Shown piece after piece: positions 1-6,206 of a stretch of DNA of 9,834 nucleotides (the stretch's first letter is position 1; the number at the start of each line of letters is the position of its first letter). The stretch spans positions 1 through 9,834 of the forward strand of contig CBFICO010000092.1 of assembly GCA_965661115.1 (NCBI GenBank), given 5' to 3'. The stretch is from UBA6770 sp965661115. Its GTDB lineage: Bacteria; Bacteroidota; Bacteroidia; Flavobacteriales_G; Salibacteraceae. The notes below the pieces were generated by a model. The model was not told the DNA's origin. It ran no database searches and saw nothing but the letters and a program-made list of their open reading frames with translations. Made by a program: the position numbers and the translations under genes.

Positions 1-346
1 CAAACGTGCCAGTGTCGTAAATAAAATCTGCTATTCCATGATATTTTTCAGCAACAACTGGATTGTTTAAGTCATGAATAATTTTTGAGCCTTCGTATCC
101 ATCATAATCCAAAGACTGATACTGTTCAAAACCTAATGCTTTAAAAAACTCTTCTGGCCCCAGTCTTTTCTTGCTGGTTTTATCCAAGCTCGTTGGAAAT
201 TTTATACCTAATTTGTAGCAAGCATTATAGAGGTTTTTGGCGGAAAAATATAACAAGGGCTCACCAAGACAAACCACATTATCCTTTTTTGACTTTTGCA
301 TACACACATTGGTGATTAATGCTCCGTCGTATAATAACAATCCCAT
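1..346 (-). CDS. SAM-dependent methyltransferase-like protein, N-terminal part (runs off the window)
   Basis: An open minus-strand frame starts at an ATG (344-346) and runs off the left edge after 115 codons without a stop. An in-frame TAG lies at 380-382, and no other ATG occurs between it and 346; Met16 (299-301) is an alternative start. Visible motifs are VVCLGEPLLYF (about residues 24-34), then LDYDGYEGSKIIHDLNNP (about 79-96), then FIYDTGTF at the edge. From memory this resembles a class I SAM-dependent methyltransferase-like family found in polysaccharide clusters, with a motif like LGRQ near the N-terminus, then DYEGA-x-IIHDLN, then D-x-GT-x-EH. The first glycine motif here is LGEP, which is atypical, so SAM binding cannot be assumed. 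The gene diverges from the Pse operon, so it probably belongs to a separate transcript. The catalytic part lies outside the window. The family call is moderate and the substrate unknown. Confidence 0.55.
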   Translation of the reverse strand, partial: MGLLLYDGALITNVCMQKSKKDNVVCLGEPLLYFSAKNLYNACYKLGIKFPTSLDKTSKKRLGPEEFFKALGFEQYQSLDYDGYEGSKIIHDLNNPVVAEKYHGIADFIYDTGTF

Positions 347-512
347 GCAAAAAAAATTTGTGCAATAATAGCCAGAATGCTACTTGGATACTTTTATTGA
401 TTCTTATTTTGAACTTGCGATTTTCTGTAATGTATTCATTTATGATTATTTGAAAAACAGAGAACTCAATTAAATAAGTTAAATACTAGATTTGCCAAAG
501 CAAAAACTACAT
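347..512. promoter_or_regulatory. Divergent intergenic region, probably carrying both promoters
   Basis: This AT-rich spacer of about 166 bp separates the leftward methyltransferase-like gene from the rightward Pse operon, so it should hold a promoter for each. For the rightward operon, TAGATTTG at 487-494 matches the Bacteroidetes -7 consensus TAnnTTTG exactly. No TTTG/TTG lies about 20 bp before it, and it would leave only a short leader before the ATG at 513. A weaker alternative pairs TTTG at 449-452 with TAAGTTAA at 475-482. The heptamer TTAAATA is directly repeated at 470-476 and 479-485. On the other strand TATTATTG (363-370) is one base off the -7 consensus, again without a clear -33 partner. 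An A8 run (349-356) lies two bases before the leftward start codon. No Shine-Dalgarno sequence is visible on either side. The promoter location is inferred from gene layout; the exact elements are uncertain. Confidence 0.35.
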
Positions 513-1541
513 ATGTTCGAAAACATAGACCTTAACGGAAAAAGTATCTTAATTACAGGTGGAACTGGTTCACTTGGTCAAGAATTGGTAAGAATAATTC
601 TAGAAAAATGGCCTAACGTAAAACGACTGGTAATCTACTCTAGAGATGAACAAAAACAGTTTCAAATGAACCAAAAGTTCAACTTTGAAACTAATAAAGC
701 TATACGATATTTTATTGGCGATGTGCGGGATTTAGAACGATTAAAGCGTGCTATGCAAGGCATTGAATACGTAATTCATGCTGCTGCAATGAAACACATT
801 CACATTGCAGAATACAACCCAACAGAGTGTATTAAAACAAATATAACTGGTGCCGAAAATGTAATTCAAGCGAGTTTAGAATGTGGTGTAAAAGGTGTGG
901 TTGCATTATCTACCGACAAAGCTTGTGCTCCAATTAACCTTTATGGTGCTACCAAACTTGCTTCAGATAAATTGTTTGTAGCCGCCAATAACGTAAAAGG
1001 TGCAAACCCAATCAAATTTTCGGTAGTACGCTACGGAAATGTTATGGGCTCTAATGGAAGCGTTATTCCATTCTTCTTAAAGAAAAGGTCAGAAGGTGTT
1101 TTGCCTATCACGGATGAACGAATGACTCGATTTAACATTTCGCTTCAAGAGGGTGCAGAAATGGTACTATTTGCTCTTGAAAATGCTTGGGGAGGTGAGA
1201 TTTTTGTTCCTAAAATTCCTAGTTATAAGATTACCGATGTAGCTGAAGCTATTGGACCAAATTGCGAACACAAAATAGTTGGTATCCGACCAGGTGAAAA
1301 AATTCATGAAGAGATGATAACTGCATCAGATTCGGAAACCACCTACGACTTAGATAAATTTTATGCTATTCTCCCGTTCCAACATAATTGGGATTTGGAA
1401 GAATATAAGAAAGCTACTGGTGCTAAAAAAGTTGAGTTTGAAGAAAATTACAGCTCTGGAAGTAATACAGAATGGCTGAGTGTTGAGGATATCCGCGAAT
1501 TAATAAAAACCCATTTGAATCCAAATTTTACGGTGGACTAA
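513..1541 (+). CDS. pseB: UDP-N-acetylglucosamine 4,6-dehydratase (inverting), PseB
   Basis: PseB catalyses the first step of pseudaminic acid synthesis: it removes water across C4-C6 of UDP-GlcNAc and inverts C5, giving the UDP-4-keto-6-deoxy-L-altro sugar. It is a cytoplasmic short-chain dehydrogenase/reductase with bound NADP. Counting from the ATG at 513 the protein is 342 residues, the usual PseB size. It shows the nucleotide-binding loop TGGTGSLG (15-22), GDVRD (69-73), HAAAMKH (89-95), STDKA with Asp135 and Lys136, and Tyr144-x3-Lys148 (YGATK). Asp, Lys and Tyr are the catalytic residues of the family. RYGNVMGS (173-180) and the C-terminal GIRPGEKIHEEM (257-268) are also typical. The frame is open further upstream to a TTG at 492, but homologues begin just before the NGKSILITGGTG segment, so the ATG at 513 is preferred. 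It leads the operon and ends directly against the pseF start. Function confidence is high. Confidence 0.93.
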   Translation: MFENIDLNGKSILITGGTGSLGQELVRIILEKWPNVKRLVIYSRDEQKQFQMNQKFNFETNKAIRYFIGDVRDLERLKRAMQGIEYVIHAAAMKHIHIAEYNPTECIKTNITGAENVIQASLECGVKGVVALSTDKACAPINLYGATKLASDKLFVAANNVKGANPIKFSVVRYGNVMGSNGSVIPFFLKKRSEGVLPITDERMTRFNISLQEGAEMVLFALENAWGGEIFVPKIPSYKITDVAEAIGPNCEHKIVGIRPGEKIHEEMITASDSETTYDLDKFYAILPFQHNWDLEEYKKATGAKKVEFEENYSSGSNTEWLSVEDIRELIKTHLNPNFTVD

Positions 1542-2225
1542 TTGAGTACAATTGCCATAATACCAGCAAGGGGAGGCAGTAAACGGATCCCTAAAAAGAA
1601 TATCAAAGATTTTCTTGGAAAACCTATTATTGAATACAGCATAACTACTGCGTTAAAAAGCGGTTTGTTTGACAGAGTTATCGTTTCAACCGATAGCGAA
1701 GAAATTGCCGAAATTGCAAAGGCAGCCGGAGCTGAAGTACCGTTTTTAAGAAGCGATAATAACTCCGACGACTACGCTACCACAGCGGATGTACTGAACG
1801 AAGTTTATCAGCAATTAAAGCAAAACTTCGTATTAGCATGTTGCCTCTACCCCACCGCTCCGTTTGTTTCTGGTCAAAGCCTAAAAAAAGGCTATAATTT
1901 GTTGACAGATAAAAATTTTGATACCGTTTTCTCAGCTGCAGCTTTCGACTATCCAATATGTAGAAGCCTGAAACTTGAAAATGGAAAAGCAACAATGAAC
2001 TGGCCTGAACACCGTAATTCTCGGTCGCAAGATTTGCCAGAAGCCTTTCACGATGCCGGTCAATTTTACTGGTATTACCCAGAAAAGCTATTGCAAACAA
2101 ATAGTTTATTTACGGATAATTCGGGAGTAGTTGTTTTACCAAAAGAAGCCGTACAAGACATTGATACTCTATCTGACTGGAAAATAGCTGAACTCAAATA
2201 CCAACTACTTAACCGCAACACTTAA
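1542..2225 (+). CDS. pseF: Pseudaminic acid cytidylyltransferase (CMP-Pse synthetase), PseF
   Basis: PseF activates pseudaminic acid with CTP, giving CMP-Pse and pyrophosphate. This is the last cytoplasmic step before glycosyl transfer. The 227-residue protein has the full CMP-sialic acid synthetase fold signature: IIPARGGSKRIPKKN (6-20), which binds the nucleotide, then VSTDS (48-52), the CLYPTAPF segment (about 100-107), the PseF-type RSQDLPEAFHDAGQFYWY (about 161-178), and a C-terminal DIDTLSDW that carries a conserved acidic residue. It starts with TTG at 1542, immediately after the pseB TAA (1539-1541), with no spacer. No ATG or GTG exists before the essential RGGSKR motif, so the TTG start is effectively forced. 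Zero spacing points to translational coupling with pseB. In many Pse operons a pseC aminotransferase sits between these two genes; here it is absent. An A7 run lies at 1883-1889. Family confidence is high; Pse rather than another nonulosonate follows from the neighbours. Confidence 0.92.
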   Translation: MSTIAIIPARGGSKRIPKKNIKDFLGKPIIEYSITTALKSGLFDRVIVSTDSEEIAEIAKAAGAEVPFLRSDNNSDDYATTADVLNEVYQQLKQNFVLACCLYPTAPFVSGQSLKKGYNLLTDKNFDTVFSAAAFDYPICRSLKLENGKATMNWPEHRNSRSQDLPEAFHDAGQFYWYYPEKLLQTNSLFTDNSGVVVLPKEAVQDIDTLSDWKIAELKYQLLNRNT

Positions 2226-2233
2226 ACTTATCT

Positions 2234-3643
2234 TTGAACGTTGTGAATGTTGTATTTATCCCAGACACAGACCCCCAAAATGGACTAGGTCATGTAAGCC
2301 GATGTGCGGCCATACATGAGCAACTTAAACTGAGCCTGAATACGGCTAATTTTTTCGCCATTGGCAATATCAATCAGCTTTCACTTCGCTTTAAGGAAAT
2401 AAGTTTCGCTGAAGATGTGATCCAACTAAACCTAAACCCTTCGGAAACTTTTGTGGTTATCGACGATTACAACTATCCCTCTGAAAGCCTTGAAAAATTT
2501 AAAGCTGCTGGACATAAAGTTGTTGTAATTGACGACTTTGGAACAACCTACTCGTCAGCAGATTTAATTATAAACCACGGCTTAATTCGTGAAAATAATT
2601 CTACCCCCGCCCCCAACTATTTGTATGGCTTTGAATATCTAATACTTCACCCTGTATTCCAAAATCTAAACACTACAGATACAAAGTCTTCGAAACAAAA
2701 AATTCTGATTTCGTTTGGGGGTTCAGGACAATTAGATCTTACTCAAAAATGGCTTTCCGCTGCAGAACAGGTTTTTAACGATTGGAATATTGTACTGCTT
2801 ACGCCAAATTCTAAACACGACTTTAAAATCAATTCAAAAAGCGTAGATTTTATATGGGGACTATCATCTGCCGAACTTAATTCACTTTTTAATTCACTTG
2901 ACTTAGCAATTGTGCCTTCTAGCAACCTCTCATTAGAGGTGGCGGCTACCAGTTGCAAGTTAGCTTCAGGTTACTTTGTCGATAATCAGAAGTTTATTTA
3001 CAATTCACTAACCTCAAAAAATATCTGCTTTGACCTTGGATATTTGAATGTTTCAGAAGAACAGTGTATTGAAAGATTAAAGGACCTTAAAAACGAATTA
3101 GTAAACACTTCTAGTAGCTCTGCAAAAACCGAAATTAGCAGTAGAGGTAAGGCAATCGCCAATCAGTTTATCGCTCTGTATAAAGGCTTAACCATTCGAA
3201 ACGCCAATTGGGACGATTGCCAATTTATTTACGATTTGGCAAATGACGAAGCGGTTAGAGAAAACTCAATTACTGCAGAACCAATTCCGTGGGAAAACCA
3301 TGTAAATTGGTTCAAAGGAAAACTCAAAAGCAACGACCTCTTTCATATATACGAATTCAACCACCAAGCAATTGGATATGTAAGAATTGAGGATAAAAAC
3401 CCTGAAACGATTATAAGTATTGCGCTAAGCAGTAGCATTAGAGGTAAAAAAATGGCGCCAACAATAATTGCCTGTTCCTCCGATTTTTATTTGTCTATTT
3501 TAGGAAGCAACACTCAAATTCTAGCCTATATTTGGGATAAGAATCCCGCTTCAGCAGTGTCTTTTGAAAGAGCAGGGTACATTCACAAAGAGCAGAAAAT
3601 TATTAGCGAAAGAACTTTTTCGATACTATCCTATGGACGTTAA
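2234..3643 (+). CDS. pseG/pseH: Bifunctional PseG-PseH fusion: UDP-sugar hydrolase plus GNAT N-acetyltransferase
   Basis: One 469-residue frame joins two consecutive Pse enzymes. Residues 1 to about 316 are PseG, a GT-B-fold hydrolase that cleaves UDP from UDP-2,4-diacetamido-trideoxy-altropyranose. It has NGLGHVSR (16-23) with His20 as the expected catalytic base, VVVIDDFG (96-103), ADLIINHG (109-116), ILISFGGSG (157-165), and PSSNLSLE (228-235) followed by DNQ (250-252). Residues about 319-469 are a GNAT acetyltransferase of the PseH type (RNANWDD at 322-328, GYVRIE at 381-386, SIALSSSIRGKKMA at 395-408, NPASAVSFERAGY at 437-449). PseH would acetylate the 4-amino group just before PseG acts. 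No ATG exists near the junction, so separate translation of PseH is unlikely. The likely start is TTG at 2234, 8 bp after pseF; GTG at 2243 is an alternative. The acetyl-CoA loop reads RGKKMA, with Lys where the motif (Q/R-x-x-G-x-G/A) has Gly. The last 11 bp overlap pseI. Confidence 0.88.
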   Translation: MNVVNVVFIPDTDPQNGLGHVSRCAAIHEQLKLSLNTANFFAIGNINQLSLRFKEISFAEDVIQLNLNPSETFVVIDDYNYPSESLEKFKAAGHKVVVIDDFGTTYSSADLIINHGLIRENNSTPAPNYLYGFEYLILHPVFQNLNTTDTKSSKQKILISFGGSGQLDLTQKWLSAAEQVFNDWNIVLLTPNSKHDFKINSKSVDFIWGLSSAELNSLFNSLDLAIVPSSNLSLEVAATSCKLASGYFVDNQKFIYNSLTSKNICFDLGYLNVSEEQCIERLKDLKNELVNTSSSSAKTEISSRGKAIANQFIALYKGLTIRNANWDDCQFIYDLANDEAVRENSITAEPIPWENHVNWFKGKLKSNDLFHIYEFNHQAIGYVRIEDKNPETIISIALSSSIRGKKMAPTIIACSSDFYLSILGSNTQILAYIWDKNPASAVSFERAGYIHKEQKIISERTFSILSYGR

Positions 3644-4679
3644 TTCGATATTTAAATCAAAAGAAAAACAGCCGGTATTTATTATTGCAGAACTTTCGGC
3701 AAACCACGGTGGTAAACTAGAAATTGCGCTTGAAACGGTAAGAGCTGCAAAAAAAGCAGGAGCGGACGCCATAAAAATTCAAACCTATTCAGCCGACACC
3801 ATTACTCTAGATAGCGATAAAGAAGATTTTCACATCAACCAAGGTACGCAGTGGGATGGTCAAACGCTTTATAACTTATATCAAGAAGCCATGCTACCTT
3901 GGGAATGGCACAAGGCTATTTTTGAGGAGGCTGAAAAACAAGGACTCATTTGTTTTTCTTCACCTTTTGACGAAACTGCGGTTGATTTTCTTGAAGAACT
4001 TAGTAATCCAATTTATAAGATTGCTTCGTTTGAAATTAAACACATTCCTTTGATTAAGAAAGCTGCCAAAACCGGAAAACCCCTTATCATTAGCACAGGA
4101 ATTGCGGAAAAAGAAGACATTGAACTTGCCATTGAAACCTGCAAAAAAGTAGGCAACAATAAGCTTGCTCTACTAAAGTGCACCAGTGCCTATCCTGCAC
4201 CTATAGAGGAAACTAACTCGGTAATGATTCACGAATTTGAGCAAGAATTTGGTGTTGTGGCTGGCCTTTCAGACCACACTTTAGGCATTGAAGTTCCAGT
4301 ACTTTCGGTTGCTTTTGGCGCCAGAATTATCGAAAAACACTTCATATTGGATAAATCAGTTGGTGGCCCCGATGCTTCGTTCTCATTAGATGTATCAGAG
4401 TTTAGCGCTATGGTAAAGGCAGTTAGAAATGCTGAAAAAGCTACAGGAAAAGTTGATTATACCCTAAGAGGGAAATCGAAAACCAATCAAACTTTTGGTC
4501 GATCAATTTATATTTCTTCCAACGTAAAAAAAGGAGACACGCTAACTACAGACAACATAAAAGTTGTACGTCCTGGATATGGTTTACCACCCAAACATTT
4601 TAACGAAGTTCTTGGAAAAAGATTTAAGTACGATTATTCCAAAGGCACACGTCTTTCTTTTGATTTAATTGAAGATTAA
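3633..4679 (+). CDS. pseI: Pseudaminic acid synthase, PseI (NeuB family)
   Basis: PseI condenses 2,4-diacetamido-2,4,6-trideoxy-L-altrose with phosphoenolpyruvate to form pseudaminic acid, in the cytoplasm and with a divalent metal. From the ATG at 3633 the protein is 348 residues, normal for the family. A NeuB-type TIM barrel (about 15-265) is followed by a C-terminal SAF/antifreeze-like domain (about 285-346). Motifs are IIAELSANHGG (17-27), KIQTYSADTITLDS (48-61, the Pse/Leg synthase form), LKCTSAYPAP (181-190), GLSDHTLG (211-218) and EKHF (234-237). His215 and His236 correspond to the metal-binding histidines of NeuB. Arg313 in VVRPGYG comes from the SAF domain, which completes the neighbouring subunit's active site in NeuB dimers. 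The frame extends upstream to a TTG at 3564, but that lies inside the PseH coding region, and the ATG gives the expected N-terminus. It overlaps the pseG-pseH stop by 11 bp (3633-3643), implying coupling. A7 runs lie at 3749-3755 and 4526-4532. Confidence 0.93.
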   Translation: MDVNSIFKSKEKQPVFIIAELSANHGGKLEIALETVRAAKKAGADAIKIQTYSADTITLDSDKEDFHINQGTQWDGQTLYNLYQEAMLPWEWHKAIFEEAEKQGLICFSSPFDETAVDFLEELSNPIYKIASFEIKHIPLIKKAAKTGKPLIISTGIAEKEDIELAIETCKKVGNNKLALLKCTSAYPAPIEETNSVMIHEFEQEFGVVAGLSDHTLGIEVPVLSVAFGARIIEKHFILDKSVGGPDASFSLDVSEFSAMVKAVRNAEKATGKVDYTLRGKSKTNQTFGRSIYISSNVKKGDTLTTDNIKVVRPGYGLPPKHFNEVLGKRFKYDYSKGTRLSFDLIED

Positions 4680-4682
4680 GTT

Positions 4683-6206
4683 TTGAGTTCAGACAACAAC
4701 CTCTACACAAAAACACTCGAAGAAATTATTGCTTTTGGTCATGAAAAAATTGAAGGCAAAACAGTAGTTGAATGGCTAACGCTGGAGGAAACTATACTTT
4801 GGTTTTACATTCGGTTCATGCTTTTTAACTCAGTTAGAAGCGCTGCCATAAATCAACCAAAAACGAGCAAAAAAAAGGCTTCCACTTTAGGTTTAAAACT
4901 GAAATTCGTTTTCATGTTTTTTGGTAGAGCCATTCGAGGAGCGTTTTCTGGTCAACCAAAAAACAAACATTGGTTGATGGTTAATCCTAATGTTGTTCTT
5001 CCTATATTGGGTGTTAATGCAGAAGGAAAAATTACAGGAGACGGCTATATGGAATACCTCACCCAAAAGGCTATTTGCGATAATCGATTTCTTTTAGTTT
5101 CTGAGTTTTACCCTCCAAAATTTGAATTAGGCGTAACGCATTTAAACACAAGAAATTTTTCTGCGAAACATCATCTCTACCTCGAATGGTATTTACTTCG
5201 AGCACTTCTAAACCCAATTAATTGGCTAAAAATCAAGAAATTTTCAAAGACTTTAGCATACGCCATAGCTACCATTGAATCAAATTCAAATGCAGTTTTT
5301 GCTAAAAAACTTAGGCAGTACAAGCGCTTAATGTTATTCAGTAAGTTTAGAGAAATGGCTTTTGAAGTGGCTGTTAAATCCAAACAACCGCTTTCTATTT
5401 CCGGGACAAATGAACACGATACTAAACTAAAATCACTTATTGAACCCGCTAAAAGAATGGGTATAAAGACGTTTGGCATCCAACATGGAATCATTCACAA
5501 GCAACACATTCATTACGTTTATTCGGAGGATGACATGAAATACCAACCAATCCCCCACAAAACGCTTACCTGGGGGAATCAAGCAAAAGCGGTGTTGCAC
5601 AATTTTTCATCTTATCCAGATAATTCGGTGGTTACCGTTGGGCAAATTAGAACAGACGTGATTCCTGCGCTTCTAAAAAGAAATCAAGAAAAAGGCTATA
5701 TATTCTTTGCGGGTCAAATGTATCATGCGGTTGATTATGGATACCGATCCTTAATTTCAAAAGATATTCTAGCGTTTTCTGCTGCTCATCCAGAAGAAAA
5801 AATAGTAATAAAACCACACCCGAGACAGGCCGACGTTGTGGGTTTTTGGAAATCGCTGGAGGAAGAAGGTAAAAGCTACAATTACGAGATTGTATTTGAT
5901 GATTTGTATGAAGTTACCAGTGGTGCAAAAATGGTTATAACACACAACAGCACAGCGGGTGGCGAGGCCATCTACTTCAACAAGCCTCTGATACTTACCG
6001 ATTATTCAAAAGACGATTTGGCCAATTTTATTGCCGAAGGAATTGGTAAGCCCGTTTATAATTTTAGTGAATTAGAAGAGGCAATTACGAGTGTAAATGA
6101 CTGGAATTCAACCTTAGAAAACAACCGAGAAAAATTTATTGCAGATAGAGCTTACAAAATAGACGGAAAAGTGTGCGATAGAATTATTGAGGAAATTACT
6201 TTCTAA
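4683..6206 (+). CDS. GT-B-like glycosyltransferase, candidate pseudaminyltransferase
   Basis: This 507-residue protein sits 3 bp after pseI, the last gene of the Pse operon. Its second half looks like the nucleotide-sugar domain of GT-B glycosyltransferases of the capsule/sialyltransferase-like kind: FGIQHGIIH (264-272), KPHPRQ (377-382), VITHNSTAGGEAIYF (418-432) with Ser423/Thr424 and Glu428, and KPLILTD (434-440). A basic-His-Pro motif plus a later Ser/Thr motif also occurs in bacterial sialyltransferases and Kdo-type capsule enzymes, which use CMP-activated acidic sugars. The N-terminal half (about 1-260) shows no motif I recognise, and no convincing membrane segment. The start is TTG at 4683; the next Met is residue 46, so TTG is preferred. 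An A8 run (4869-4876) codes for Lys63-Lys65. With CMP-Pse made just upstream, transfer of Pse to a surface glycan or protein is the simplest role, but this is inference. It is not a recognisable Maf-type transferase. Its 3' end overlaps the opposing gene by 11 bp. Confidence 0.7.
   Translation: MSSDNNLYTKTLEEIIAFGHEKIEGKTVVEWLTLEETILWFYIRFMLFNSVRSAAINQPKTSKKKASTLGLKLKFVFMFFGRAIRGAFSGQPKNKHWLMVNPNVVLPILGVNAEGKITGDGYMEYLTQKAICDNRFLLVSEFYPPKFELGVTHLNTRNFSAKHHLYLEWYLLRALLNPINWLKIKKFSKTLAYAIATIESNSNAVFAKKLRQYKRLMLFSKFREMAFEVAVKSKQPLSISGTNEHDTKLKSLIEPAKRMGIKTFGIQHGIIHKQHIHYVYSEDDMKYQPIPHKTLTWGNQAKAVLHNFSSYPDNSVVTVGQIRTDVIPALLKRNQEKGYIFFAGQMYHAVDYGYRSLISKDILAFSAAHPEEKIVIKPHPRQADVVGFWKSLEEEGKSYNYEIVFDDLYEVTSGAKMVITHNSTAGGEAIYFNKPLILTDYSKDDLANFIAEGIGKPVYNFSELEEAITSVNDWNSTLENNREKFIADRAYKIDGKVCDRIIEEITF

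Noticed and set aside
1777..2100. Open frame of about 107 codons on the minus strand inside pseF
   Set aside because: It is fully antisense to a gene with clear catalytic motifs, has no recognisable domain, and is expected by chance.
2743..2958. Open frame of 71 codons on the minus strand inside the pseG part
   Set aside because: Antisense shadow of the PseG domain with no recognisable features.
3564..3632. Longer pseI with a TTG start inside the PseH coding region
   Set aside because: The extra 23 residues are read out of frame through conserved PseH sequence, while the ATG at 3633 gives the normal PseI N-terminus.
3856..4053. Open frame of 65 codons on the plus strand inside pseI
   Set aside because: It overlaps the NeuB domain in another frame, and its composition is that of an out-of-frame AT-rich reading.
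4683..4685. Reading the window as a sialic acid (Neu) or legionaminic acid locus
   Set aside because: The first gene is a PseB-type inverting dehydratase, and a PseG/PseH pair is present. There is no NeuC-type hydrolysing epimerase or legionaminic guanylyltransferase, so Pse fits best.
5177..5494. Open frame of 105 codons on the minus strand inside the putative pseudaminyltransferase gene
   Set aside because: Antisense to a better supported gene, with no domain or promoter to support it.
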